Assembly (NCBI RefSeq): GCF_005503145.1
Contig: NZ_SCNV01000026.1
Span: forward strand, 1-64,000
DNA from: Burkholderia sp. 4M9327F10
Lineage (GTDB): Bacteria; Pseudomonadota; Gammaproteobacteria; Burkholderiales; Burkholderiaceae
DNA: 64,000 nucleotides
Direction of reading: 5' to 3'
The notes beneath the pieces were generated by a model, which was given only the letters and a program-made list of their open reading frames with translations, was not told the origin of the DNA and searched no databases. This document shows, piece after piece, positions 8,615 through 17,173 of the stretch (position 1 is the first letter of the stretch; the number at the start of each line of letters is the position of its first letter). A program made the translations under genes and the position numbers.

Positions 8615-9073
8615 TTATTGAATGACATTGATATCGACACCCGCAGGCACCGCTTGCGGCAAATAGGCGTGCCCCGCGAAGGCCCGCAAATGACCTCCCG
8701 AGAACACCACCAGATCGCTGTTCGATACAGCGAGCGGCGTGGCGCGTCGCGTCGCCGTGGCGGCGACGTACTGATCGAAGGCGGCGCCCAGCGTCGTCTT
8801 CAGATCGGGCAAGGTTGGCCCTTCCCACGCCACGCCGAACACCGTGCCGCCCGGCGCGACATACTCGCGCACCACCGTGCCCGAGGGCAGCGTGATCAGA
8901 TGGACCGTGTACGCAGCCTGCGAAGTCGCGCTGTGGGCCGTGGCGTGCATGAGCGCCTGGTCGTTGCCGATACTGCTGACGTTCTGGCCGAGTGTGGCCT
9001 GTGCTGGCAAACAAAGCGCAAAGCTTGCCCCGAGCATTGCGCAAGCAATGCCGGCATGAAGCATCGTTTTCAA
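8615..9073 (-). CDS. DUF2844 secreted protein
   Basis: 152 residues if translation begins at TTG 9073, which has AAGGA six bases upstream; ATG 9064 is the alternative. A cleavable signal (MLHAGIACAMLGASFALCLPAQA) is followed by a small domain without known catalytic residues (VVREYVAPGGTVFGVAWEGPTLPD). DUF2844 genes are usually found upstream of DUF3443 genes in Burkholderiaceae, as here. A periplasmic partner of the DUF3443 protein (substrate, inhibitor or chaperone) is possible, but there is no direct evidence. Confidence 0.85.
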   Translation of the reverse strand: MKTMLHAGIACAMLGASFALCLPAQATLGQNVSSIGNDQALMHATAHSATSQAAYTVHLITLPSGTVVREYVAPGGTVFGVAWEGPTLPDLKTTLGAAFDQYVAATATRRATPLAVSNSDLVVFSGGHLRAFAGHAYLPQAVPAGVDINVIQ

Positions 9074-9471
9074 GTGAATTCCTTCGAGGTGAAAACGCTC
9101 GTGATCCACCTTGCCGATCGCGAACGACAAATAAGGGGCGCACTCCCCGACCGGCGGCTACCGGTACTTCAATCACGCCTGCAGAGGTTGCGTGAATGCG
9201 TCTACGGAGTGGCAAGGCGAAACTTTAGCCAGTGAAAAGGCGCCTCGCAATCGTTTGGCATACGTTCCAAACGGGCTTGGCGGCACGTGCTGTTTGAATA
9301 TAAAAACCAGCACCATGACTGGCGGCGTCTTCGCGCAGATTTACTGCCGCTTGAGCGTTTTAAGCAAACTGCATAAAGAAAAATTAGGGATGCAGCAAAA
9401 AAACCACTGTGATGAGCAGATGTTTTTGGTGTATTAAGCACACACTGAATAAACCAGCCAAATCTGGCTTC

Positions 9472-9512
9472 CTTCATACTTTTCGTTCTACGAAGTTTAT
9501 TTTCGTATGAAG
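9472..9512. repeat. Nested inverted repeat
   Basis: CTTCATAC (9472-9479) pairs with GTATGAAG (9505-9512), and inside it TTCGT (9482-9486) pairs with ACGAA (9490-9494). It could be an operator, an RNA structure or a decayed element. No T-run adjoins it. Confidence 0.55.
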
Positions 9513-9616
9513 AATTGAAAGGAATAAAAGCGGCACGCTGTCACGACACCGTCGCAATCCGATGTGCGCAAACTCGCGGCTTACTCAAGACCGGTTTGCG
9601 CATGCCCGTGCTGAAA

Positions 9617-9661
9617 TAAAAAATGCCGGCGCTCACCGGTTGTCACGGCAGATGCCGGCAT
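9617..9661 (-). terminator. Rho-independent terminator of the phasin gene
   Basis: Read on the minus strand, ATGCCGGC pairs with GCCGGCAT (9654-9661 with 9623-9630) around a 23-nt loop and runs straight into TTTTTATTT. It lies 54 bp past the phasin stop. Confidence 0.8.
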
Positions 9662-9714
9662 CGGGCTCGACCCTGACGCGCTGCATGCACGCACGGGTCG
9701 GCACCATTGTTGTG

Positions 9715-10134
9715 CTACTTCTTCGGTTGCAAAAGGGTCTTGAGCTCCTGCACGTTCTCTTCGACGCGTTTGGCGATTACAGCGTACGACTCCGCTTGCG
9801 ACTGATACGCCGCCTGCGCGAGTTGCTGCATGTCAGCCAACGCCTTATGCAAGGTTTGCTGCACCAGTTCGGCCGTTTGCGTGGGTGCGCCGCCGGTCGC
9901 GGAGAACTGGCCGGCCAGCGCCTGCAGTTCGCCCAGCGTCGAACGCAGCATCTCGGCCTGCTTCTGCGCGAGCGACTGCATGCCCTGCAGGGCGGCCTGA
10001 TTAGCCGTTACCAGCGCTTCAACGTCTTTGCGTCGCGCTTCCATGATGGCGGGCACGTCGAAGCCAGGCAGCTTGAACTGCTCGAGCAATTTGGTGAATT
10101 CGCCAAACGGATTGGTGGCGTCCGGTCGTTCCAT
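9715..10134 (-). CDS. Phasin family protein (polyhydroxyalkanoate granule-associated)
   Basis: 139 residues from ATG 10134, with a perfect AGGAGG seven bases upstream; the longer frame to 10179 adds residues before the Shine-Dalgarno and is rejected. The protein is almost entirely amphipathic helix (FGEFTKLLEQFKLPGFD, then a run of QAALQGMQSLAQKQAEMLRS type), as in short phasins that coat PHA granules and control their size and number. No signal peptide is present. It is a single-gene unit with its own terminator, and it is divergent from the chemoreceptor gene. It may be regulated by a PhaR-like repressor, judging from TGCA-rich DNA upstream. Confidence 0.88.
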   Translation of the reverse strand: MERPDATNPFGEFTKLLEQFKLPGFDVPAIMEARRKDVEALVTANQAALQGMQSLAQKQAEMLRSTLGELQALAGQFSATGGAPTQTAELVQQTLHKALADMQQLAQAAYQSQAESYAVIAKRVEENVQELKTLLQPKK

Positions 10135-10520
10135 GCTTGTTCCTCCTGGGCGGATAAGTACAGGCCAACCACGCGGCAACGATGGCCCGTGGGCCGATGA
10201 CTGCGCACCGGTTGGTCTCGCAAGTGCCTGCGAATCGTTCCGGCACAGACTCCATCATGCGCCTTCTGCATCCGATGCGCCAGCCAAGGGGACAGAGCCG
10301 GCGTGAGGGTCAATGCTGCACTTTCGTTAATGCAATGAAAGGAATCGGCAATTCTTTTTCACGAGATTGAGCAAATGTGCCGTGCATACCTCAAGAACGG
10401 ATACCGCGTGTCGTTTACACAGCTACACCCCTGCGTGGCGTGAGGTTCTCGTCAGACAAAACCCCACACGCAACCGCCCTCCGCAGTGATCGATTCTCCT
10501 CATCGTGTACAGGTATCTGA
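10135..10520. promoter_or_regulatory. Divergent phasin/chemoreceptor promoter region
   Basis: 386 bp without a gene. TGCTGCA at 10314-10320 and a further TGCA at 10331-10334 resemble the TGC/GCA-rich sites bound by PhaR in relatives. This is a weak candidate only. I found no clear sigma-28 promoter for the chemoreceptor. Confidence 0.35.
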
Positions 10521-12227
10521 ATGAACAAGCTGACGAACACAATCAAGTTCAAGATCATTCTCGCGCTCGGCGCGTGCATCGTCTTGATGATCGGCATCGG
10601 GCTGATGGGCGTTCGCGGACTCGCGACCCTGAGCTCGGATATGAGCTCGATGTACACCGATAGCACGGTGCCGATCGAAGACCTTGCGGCCACGCAGTCG
10701 AACGCGCTGAAAATTCGTCTGACGTTAAGCCGCCTGATGACCATTCACGACCCTAACGATATCAAGCAGGCAAGCGACCGCATTCGCGATCTGGAGAAAA
10801 AGCTCAACACGTCATGGACCGACTACTACCCGGCCAAGGTCTCTGACGACGACGAGCGCAAAATCGCTGATCGGATCGCCGCGCAATACGCCGATTTCAA
10901 ATCGCTGACCGATACGGCGCTCACCGCCCTCGACAGCGGCAATCTCGACGCCGCCGCCCCGTCTCTCGACAAGATGCGCGAAGTGGGCAACTCGCTCTCC
11001 GACACCGTCGACCAGGACATCGACATCAACGGCACCCAGGTCAAGCAGATGGCCGACCAGGGCACGGACACGTATCACACGCTGCTGTGGATCGCGATCG
11101 GTGCAATCGTGCTGGGCCTGATCGTGGCGGTCGCCGCGTCGATCTATCTGTTGAAGGCCATCATCACGCCGCTGGGCTCGGCGGTCGAGGTGGCGCAGCG
11201 CATCGCCGAAGGTCAGCTTGAAAACGAACTCACGATTCATTCGAAAGACGAATTCGGCAATCTGCTCGGCGCGCTCAAGCAGATGGACACGCATCTTGCC
11301 GACATCGTCCGCGGCATCAAGACCTCGAGCGAATCGATCATGGTGGCCTCCAGCGAGATTGCTGCCGGCAACATGGACCTGTCTTCGCGCACTGAGGAGC
11401 AGGCTGCCTCGCTGGAAGAAACCGCGGCCAGCATGGAGCAGCTCACCGCCACCGTCAAACAGAACTCCGAAAACGCCCGCCAGGCCACCACGCTGGCCGG
11501 CAATGCCTCGGGCGTGGCGGACAAGGGCAATGCAGTCGTGGAACGCATGCTGGTGACCATGGGCGACATCACGGCGAGCTCGGCGAAGATTGCCGACATC
11601 ACCACGCTGATTGAAGGCATCGCGTTCCAGACCAACATCCTCGCCTTGAACGCCGCGGTGGAAGCGGCACGCGCAGGTGAACAGGGCCGCGGCTTCGCGG
11701 TGGTGGCCGGCGAAGTGCGCAGCCTCGCGCAACGCTCCTCCAGCGCGGCAAAGGAGATCAAGGATCTGATCCAGAGCTCGGTGGCGACGATTCACAACGG
11801 CTCGGCGCAGGCTGAAGAAGTGGGCCGCACGATGGCCGAAGTCCAGCAGGCGATCAAACGGGTCGCCGACATCAACGCGGAAATCTCCGCGGCCTCGGAC
11901 GAGCAAAGTCGTGGCATCGAGCAGGTGAATCAGGCCGTCGGTCAGATGGACGAAGTCACGCAGCAGAACGCGGCCCTCGTCGAAGAAGCATCGGCGGCGG
12001 CGCAATCGCTCGAACAGCAGGCCGCACAGCAAAAGCGCGCGGTGTCCGTGTTCAAGGTCACCGAGAGCAAATCGGCAGCCGTAGCCGCGCCGCGCACCGC
12101 CGCCACCCCGGCCAAGGCACGCGCGCCGCTCGCCCGTCCGGCTGCAAAGCGCGCGCCGGCTGCCGTCGCCAAACCGGTCGCGGCGCTCGCAGAGGCCACC
12201 GGCTCCGACAACTGGGAGACGTTCTGA
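10521..12227 (+). CDS. Methyl-accepting chemotaxis protein with C-terminal CheR tether
   Basis: 568 residues. TM1 is at about 9-31, followed by a four-helix-bundle periplasmic sensor (4HB_MCP), TM2 at about 188-212, a HAMP domain and a long cytoplasmic coiled coil. The CheA/CheW-binding hairpin is intact (IEGIAFQTNILALNAAVEAARAGEQGRGFAVVA, from about residue 365). A flexible Ala/Pro/Lys linker (about 515-560) leads to the terminal pentapeptide NWETF, the docking site for the methyltransferase CheR (and CheB) known from high-abundance enterobacterial receptors. A start at 10521 is supported by AGG seven bases upstream. The ligand cannot be predicted from the sequence. Confidence 0.95.
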   Translation: MNKLTNTIKFKIILALGACIVLMIGIGLMGVRGLATLSSDMSSMYTDSTVPIEDLAATQSNALKIRLTLSRLMTIHDPNDIKQASDRIRDLEKKLNTSWTDYYPAKVSDDDERKIADRIAAQYADFKSLTDTALTALDSGNLDAAAPSLDKMREVGNSLSDTVDQDIDINGTQVKQMADQGTDTYHTLLWIAIGAIVLGLIVAVAASIYLLKAIITPLGSAVEVAQRIAEGQLENELTIHSKDEFGNLLGALKQMDTHLADIVRGIKTSSESIMVASSEIAAGNMDLSSRTEEQAASLEETAASMEQLTATVKQNSENARQATTLAGNASGVADKGNAVVERMLVTMGDITASSAKIADITTLIEGIAFQTNILALNAAVEAARAGEQGRGFAVVAGEVRSLAQRSSSAAKEIKDLIQSSVATIHNGSAQAEEVGRTMAEVQQAIKRVADINAEISAASDEQSRGIEQVNQAVGQMDEVTQQNAALVEEASAAAQSLEQQAAQQKRAVSVFKVTESKSAAVAAPRTAATPAKARAPLARPAAKRAPAAVAKPVAALAEATGSDNWETF

Positions 12228-12440
12228 CCCATGACGAGCTCAGCGGTGCGCAGCCGCGTCATTCACGATCGCGCACCGTCTGAGCGGACACGCCGCGCAC
12301 AAACTTTGCCCCCGACTGGAGCCGGAAGATTCTGTAAGATTTCGCCGATATACTCGGCCCGCCCCGCTACCCGGCATTTCAAATCCCTTGCCGAGCCGTG
12401 ACAGGTAAAGCGCTCGCAATGAGCCGGCCCACCAGACCTT

Positions 12441-14006
12441 ATGCAAACCAGTGATCGCGCCCCTCCCCCGCCCGTGCGGGGCTTACAACGTCTGCGCAGG
12501 TATCTCGGGGCTCGCCTGTCCCGGGTTGCCGTGCTGGCGGGACGCCATCCACTGGCGGTCGGCGCGCTAGGCAGCCTGCTGGCGCTGGGTGCCTTCGCGC
12601 TTACCCTGGTCACGCTGGCCACCGGAAGACAGGACGCACTCGACCATGCGCGCGATACCTCGCGCGGAGTGATATCCATCCTGAGCAACGACGTCCAGCA
12701 CAATTTCGAACTCGCCGACCTCTCCCTGCAGGCGGTCGCGGCGGGTTTGCGCGACCCGCTCGTGATGCAACTCGACGCAGATATCCGTCATAAGGTGCTG
12801 TTCGACCGCACCACTACGGCGCAGTACATCAGCGCGGTGTCAGCGCTGGACGCCAACGGCAACGTCGTCGAATACGGTGCGGGCACGCCGCCCCAGGCCA
12901 ATGTCGCGGATCGCGATTACTTTTACGTGCACCAGCAGCGCCGCGATGTCGGCCTCTACTTCTCCAAGCCTTACCACTCGCGGTTGCGAGGCGGCGCAAG
13001 CTCGATCGCGCTGAGCCGCAGGATCGACAATGCGGACGGCTCGTTTGCCGGGGTTGCCGTGATCGCCGTCAATCTCGACTATTTCCAGCAGCTTCTCGAC
13101 AAGCTCGAGGTCAGCACCCATGGCGTCGGCATGATCGTGCGCGCCGACGGCACGATCGTGGCGCGCAGCCCGCAGATCACGAACTCGCAGCAGTTTCTCG
13201 CGGTTCGATCGGCGCCTTTCCTGCGGCTCCTGCAAGGCCAGAGCGGCTCGTTTTCCGCCCCCTCGCCTATCGATGGCATTACCCGCCTCTACACGTTCAC
13301 GCGCATCGCCGGCACGCCCTTGATCGCGGTGGTCGCGCCGGCCGAACAGGACGTGCTGGCCGAGTGGCAACGCCGCTCCGAAATTGTCGGCGCCGCCGCG
13401 CTGCTCGTGTGCGGCACGTTTATCGTGGTGATCTGGCTGCTGGCCTTTGCCCTGCGCGACCGTGGCGCCATGCAGTCGCGGCTCGAGCACATGGCGCAGA
13501 CGGATTCGCTCACCGGCCTGAACAACCGGCGCGCCCTCGACAAAGTGCTGCTGGCCGAATGGCAAAGGATGCAACGGACCGGGCGCGAGCTGTCGGTGCT
13601 GTTCATCGACGCGGACCATTTCAAGCGGTACAACGACCAGCACGGCCACGCGCTGGGCGACCTGGCGCTGCAGCGTATCGCCGCCGCGCTCGCGCGCCAC
13701 CTGAAGCGCCCCGGCGACACGGCTGCGCGTTACGGCGGCGAAGAGTTCGTGGCTGTCTTGCCCGATACCGATGAGCGCGGCGCGCTCAACGTCGCCGAAG
13801 CGATTCGTCGCGACATCGAGCTGAGCCACGGCGTCGACAGCAAACGGCGCATTCCTGCGGTGACTGTCAGCATCGGCTGCGGTACGGCATCCCAGAGCGG
13901 CGACACCTCGCTCGATGCCTTCATGCGGCGCGCCGACGCCGCGCTCTATGTCGCCAAGACCTCCGGGCGCAACCGCGTCGCGGCAGCCGCGTCGGCCGGT
14001 CTCTGA
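12441..14006 (+). CDS. Membrane diguanylate cyclase with periplasmic PDC/Cache-type sensor
   Basis: 521 residues. TM1 is at about 34-54, then a roughly 260-residue extracytoplasmic sensor of PDC/dCache type (KPYHSRLRGGASSIALSRRI and VGMIVRADGTIVARSP are typical). TM2 at about 313-335 leads to a GGDEF domain with active-site GGEEF at about 432-436. An RxxD inhibitory site (RPGD) lies five residues before it, so product feedback inhibition is expected. It makes c-di-GMP from two GTP, controlling motility and biofilm. No EAL domain is fused. The start at 12441 has a poor Shine-Dalgarno. It lies 213 bp after the chemoreceptor; co-transcription is uncertain. Confidence 0.93.
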   Translation: MQTSDRAPPPPVRGLQRLRRYLGARLSRVAVLAGRHPLAVGALGSLLALGAFALTLVTLATGRQDALDHARDTSRGVISILSNDVQHNFELADLSLQAVAAGLRDPLVMQLDADIRHKVLFDRTTTAQYISAVSALDANGNVVEYGAGTPPQANVADRDYFYVHQQRRDVGLYFSKPYHSRLRGGASSIALSRRIDNADGSFAGVAVIAVNLDYFQQLLDKLEVSTHGVGMIVRADGTIVARSPQITNSQQFLAVRSAPFLRLLQGQSGSFSAPSPIDGITRLYTFTRIAGTPLIAVVAPAEQDVLAEWQRRSEIVGAAALLVCGTFIVVIWLLAFALRDRGAMQSRLEHMAQTDSLTGLNNRRALDKVLLAEWQRMQRTGRELSVLFIDADHFKRYNDQHGHALGDLALQRIAAALARHLKRPGDTAARYGGEEFVAVLPDTDERGALNVAEAIRRDIELSHGVDSKRRIPAVTVSIGCGTASQSGDTSLDAFMRRADAALYVAKTSGRNRVAAAASAGL

Positions 14007-14148
14007 GCATCCGCGCCCAGAGCCGCAGCGTGCAAGGGTCCGTAAGTTACGGACAGACTTCAGTAACCCTACAAAACAGCATCTCGACTATCGTGTTGAA
14101 GTGATCGGCACACTATCGCGCCGGCCCTGACCCCATGGGATCAACGAC

Positions 14149-14607
14149 ATGAAAAAGACCATTCCGAGCGCGGCGTTGAACGCCGTGTTGACCGCTGCCT
14201 TGACTGTCTTGCTCGGCACCGCCGCTGCATCTGCAATCGCCCAGGATGCCCCGCCGCCGCCCCCGCCGGAACACGGTCAGCCGCCGCACTTCGACGCCAT
14301 GCCGCCGCACGGCCCAGGCTTTGCAGCCGTCAACGATCTCGAACAACTGCGCCGGCTGTACGCGATGACGGGGCGCGAAAGCGAGATCATTGCGGTCTAT
14401 CATGATGTGTTGAACAAGACCCAGGACCCGATGGTGCGGCACTACGTTTATGACTCGCTGGCGCGCGAGCAACTGAAGCCGGCCAATCCGGATCAGGCGA
14501 TCGCGACGCTGCGCACCAGCCTCGCTGAAGATATTGCTGCGGCGAACCGCGCGCCGCACGGTGACCATCCGGGCGCCGATGCACCGCCGGCGCCCCAGGC
14601 GCAATAA
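14149..14607 (+). CDS. Secreted Pro-rich hypothetical protein
   Basis: 152 residues. A signal peptide (MKKTIPSAALNAVLTAALTV onward, cleaved near ASAIA-QD) is followed by a Pro/His-rich stretch, then a helical segment (DLEQLRRLYAMTGRESEIIAVYHDVLNK) and an Ala/Pro tail. I recognise no family. The helical part loosely resembles helical-repeat proteins, but only one unit is visible. Probably periplasmic. The stop codon sits inside a 9-bp tandem repeat. Confidence 0.7.
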   Translation: MKKTIPSAALNAVLTAALTVLLGTAAASAIAQDAPPPPPPEHGQPPHFDAMPPHGPGFAAVNDLEQLRRLYAMTGRESEIIAVYHDVLNKTQDPMVRHYVYDSLAREQLKPANPDQAIATLRTSLAEDIAAANRAPHGDHPGADAPPAPQAQ

Positions 14608-14626
14608 GCGCAATAAGCGCAATTAA
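14599..14626 (+). repeat. 9-bp tandem repeat over the stop codon (GCGCAATAA)
   Basis: Copies at 14599-14607 and 14608-14616, plus an imperfect GCGCAATTAA at 14617-14626. The first copy ends in the TAA stop of the secreted protein, so the repeat duplicates the gene end. Confidence 0.7.
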
Positions 14627-14716
14627 CGCAACAGCCGCAACAGGTACAACAGGCGGCAGCGGGCCGGGTTCGCACGCTTGCGGGCGAGCGTTTGCCGCTC
14701 ACCGTGTGAGGACGCC

Positions 14717-15091
14717 ATGATTGCCCTGGCCGATGCGGTACTCACCGTGCATGCCCTGCTCGCCGCCTTCATCGTCTGCGGGCTGCCTGCCATCTGGATC
14801 GGCTCGGGGCTGCGCTGGAACTGGGTGCGCAACCGCAGCTTCCGCCTGATCCACCTGTGCGCCATCGGCGTGGTGTCGCTGCTGTCCGTGCTGGATATCG
14901 CCTGTCCATTGACCGTGCTGGAAGACTGGCTGCGCACCGGCGCGGCCGGCTCGCAGGGCTGCATCCAGCGCTGGGTGAGCCGGCTTCTGTTCTACGATCT
15001 GCCCGCCTGGGTGTTCACCCTTGCCTATGTGGCCTTCGCCCTGCTGGTGCTGCTGACATGGTGGCGCATACCGCCGCAACGGCGCGCCTAG
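14717..15091 (+). CDS. DUF2784 membrane protein
   Basis: 124 residues from ATG 14717 (GAGG six bases upstream). Four hydrophobic segments are visible (VLTVHALLAAFIVCGLP; FRLIHLCAIGVVSLLSVLDIA; FYDLPAWVFTLAYVAFALLV, with the second split by Cys/Pro). The CPLTVLEDWLR and GCIQRW motifs are typical of DUF2784 inner-membrane proteins. Function unknown. The following lipoprotein gene begins 65 bp downstream on the same strand. Confidence 0.85.
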   Translation: MIALADAVLTVHALLAAFIVCGLPAIWIGSGLRWNWVRNRSFRLIHLCAIGVVSLLSVLDIACPLTVLEDWLRTGAAGSQGCIQRWVSRLLFYDLPAWVFTLAYVAFALLVLLTWWRIPPQRRA

Positions 15092-15156
15092 GAATCCACC
15101 AACTCGACACGCAGACCATCTATCATCTGCACCTTGGCCACCCACTGTCGAGCACC

Positions 15157-16752
15157 ATGCCGTTTGCCGCATTGCCCCGTATCGAAGCCGCCGTTCTGAA
15201 GCTGCGCCGGCCAGCCCTGCCGCATGCGTGGCGCCTTTCCGCCGTCACCCGCCGGCGCCTGCCCGCCGCCGTGCTTTGCATCGCCCTTGCGGCCTGCGCC
15301 ACGCCGCCGTCCCCGCCATCGCCCTCCGCCGGCCAGACGCGCATCGATCCGGTCGGCCTGTTCCCAATGGATGCCTACGACCAGAACGTCGATCATTGGC
15401 TCGACCCTGCAGGCACCGGCTACGATCAGCCGTTTCTGAGCCCGGCAGACCAGCAGACCCACTACGAAGCGCTGCGTGCCCGCTACTTCGGCCCCGCCGC
15501 CGACGATCCTTCGCCGTGGAACCCGAGCTTTGTCGGCACGCACGTCTACCGGGACGGCGGAGCCGATATCGCCGCGCTGCAACGCCACCGCATTGCGGAG
15601 TTCGACAACACCGGCAAGTCCGCTCGCGAGCTCGGCTACGGCCAGAACTTCCGGCCTCATACGCAAGCCTGGATCGATGCGATCGAGCAAAACATGAACG
15701 TCGGCCAGTTCGAGCAGGCGCCGGGCTATTCCGCCGCGCACCGCGCAATTGCGACGGACAACGCACTGATCCGCGAACTGCCGACGAGAGACCCGTCGTT
15801 CTACGACCGCCGCCTCGCCGGCGAAGGCTACCCGTTCGATAACCTGCAGGTCTCGGCAGCGCGCCCCGGCACACCGCTCTATGTTCTGGGCAGCAGCCGC
15901 GACGGCGGCTGGTACTACGTGCAAACGCCGGATGTGCAAGGCTGGGTACGCAGCGACAAGGTCGGCATGGTGAATTCCGCGTTTGTCGACATCTGGCGCA
16001 GCGCGGCACGCAACGGGCTTACCGCGGTGATCGCCGCGTCGGCGCCGGTGCGCGACAGTCAGGGTGTCTTTCGCTTCGATGCGCCTGCCGGCACCTTGCT
16101 GCCGGTCGCACCCGGCGACAATCCGGTCCAGCGCAGCGTCATGGTCCCGGTCCGCGACGCCAACGGCAACGCCATCGTGCGCATCGCACAACTAAACGAT
16201 ACACAGGTCGCGACTGCACCGCTCAGCGCCACCCCACGTCACCTGGCGCTGCTGCTGAAGGCCTTGATCGGACGTCCGTATGGCTGGGGCAATACGGACT
16301 TCTATAACGACTGTTCATCCGAGACGCAAAGCATCTTCGCGGCATTCGGCATCTGGTTGCCGCGTCATTCGTCGACGCAGATGAGCGCCGGACGCATGAC
16401 CGACCTGTCCACCGCCACACCGGCCGAGCGCCTCGACTACCTCGTGAAGCATGGGGTGCCGATGCGCACGCTGATCTATATCGGCGGCCACGTCATGCTG
16501 TACCTGGGCAACACCACGCGCGGCCAGCAACTCGTGCCGCTGGTCTATCAGGACGTCTGGGGCCTGCGTCCGGCGGACAACAGCCGGCGCGCGGTGATCG
16601 GCGGCTCGGTGATCCTGCCGCTGCTCGTGCAATACCCCGAAGATCCGAGCCTGCAATCGCTGGCGGGGACGCCGATTTTCCAGATCAGCGTGATCGGCGC
16701 ACCGGCCGAAGGCACCCCCGTTCAACCCGACGACGACAATCCCGCCGGTTGA
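15157..16752 (+). CDS. NlpC/P60 lipoprotein with SH3b1/SH3b2 domains (peptidoglycan endopeptidase)
   Basis: 531 residues from ATG 15157. A lipoprotein signal ends ALAAC with Cys47. The order is: N-terminal NLPC_P60 stabilising domain (about 90-200), SH3b1 (TRDPSFYDRRLAGEGYPFDNLQVS...GWVRSDKVG), SH3b2, then the NlpC/P60 papain-like core with catalytic Cys386 (NDCSSETQS) and His445 (GGHVMLYLG). Family members cleave D-Glu-diaminopimelate-type stem-peptide bonds of peptidoglycan in the periplasm. Residue choices agree with an active enzyme. The n-region before the hydrophobic signal is long (about 30 residues), so a downstream non-ATG start is possible. Confidence 0.9.
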   Translation: MPFAALPRIEAAVLKLRRPALPHAWRLSAVTRRRLPAAVLCIALAACATPPSPPSPSAGQTRIDPVGLFPMDAYDQNVDHWLDPAGTGYDQPFLSPADQQTHYEALRARYFGPAADDPSPWNPSFVGTHVYRDGGADIAALQRHRIAEFDNTGKSARELGYGQNFRPHTQAWIDAIEQNMNVGQFEQAPGYSAAHRAIATDNALIRELPTRDPSFYDRRLAGEGYPFDNLQVSAARPGTPLYVLGSSRDGGWYYVQTPDVQGWVRSDKVGMVNSAFVDIWRSAARNGLTAVIAASAPVRDSQGVFRFDAPAGTLLPVAPGDNPVQRSVMVPVRDANGNAIVRIAQLNDTQVATAPLSATPRHLALLLKALIGRPYGWGNTDFYNDCSSETQSIFAAFGIWLPRHSSTQMSAGRMTDLSTATPAERLDYLVKHGVPMRTLIYIGGHVMLYLGNTTRGQQLVPLVYQDVWGLRPADNSRRAVIGGSVILPLLVQYPEDPSLQSLAGTPIFQISVIGAPAEGTPVQPDDDNPAG

Positions 16753-16921
16753 ATCTGCGCCTGTGGCCCGAGCGCGCGGCGCAGCCCGCGCCCGGCCGGT
16801 CATGCATTCCCATGAACGCTTCCCCTCCTCAGCCCGCACAGGCATGCGAATTGCGGCAGTGACTGCCAGGCGCGGGGCCATAGGCTCCCGTCACCATCAA
16901 TCACGCGTATTCGGAGGCGTT

Positions 16922-17077
16922 ATGTTGGGAACCATTCTTCTGATCGTTCTGATCCTGCTGCTCATCGGCGCCTTTCCCGCGTGGCCGCACAGCCGCGCGT
17001 GGGGCTATGCGCCAACCGGCACGATCGGCATTGTTGTGATCGTGGTGATCGTCCTGGTGCTTATGGGGCAGATATGA
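16922..17077 (+). CDS. DUF3309 small membrane protein
   Basis: 51 residues: MLGTILLIVLILLLIGAFPA, a hydrophilic turn WPHSRAWGYAP and a second hydrophobic helix ending LVLMGQI. GGAGG lies four bases before the ATG, which rules out the longer upstream start. Two transmembrane helices and the WPHSRxWGY centre are diagnostic of DUF3309. The role is unknown; this gene is often stress-associated in Proteobacteria. Confidence 0.9.
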   Translation: MLGTILLIVLILLLIGAFPAWPHSRAWGYAPTGTIGIVVIVVIVLVLMGQI

Positions 17078-17173
17078 CGGCCCGATGCCGCGAGACCGCG
17101 GAACGCCTGGCCGGCCAGTTTGACGCCTCGCTTGTAAAACTGGCGCGGCCGCCTCGATGTCTGGCGCCGGGCA

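Larger units (their letters stand above)
9074..9714. other. Intergenic region between the DUF2844 start and the phasin end
   Basis: 641 bp, AT-richer than its surroundings. It must hold the DUF2844/DUF3443 promoter on its left side, and it contains a nested hairpin (9472-9512) and the phasin terminator (9617-9661). Small frames here (for example 9202-9477, minus strand) have no recognisable signature and are not called. Confidence 0.6.

Noticed and set aside
9202..9477. 91-codon minus-strand frame between DUF2844 and phasin
   Set aside because: No family signature, unlikely codon use and no clear ribosome-binding site.
12325..12351. Possible sigma-28 promoter (GCCGATAT) before the diguanylate cyclase
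   Set aside because: The -10-like box is good, but no matching -35 TAAA lies at the right spacing, so it was not annotated.
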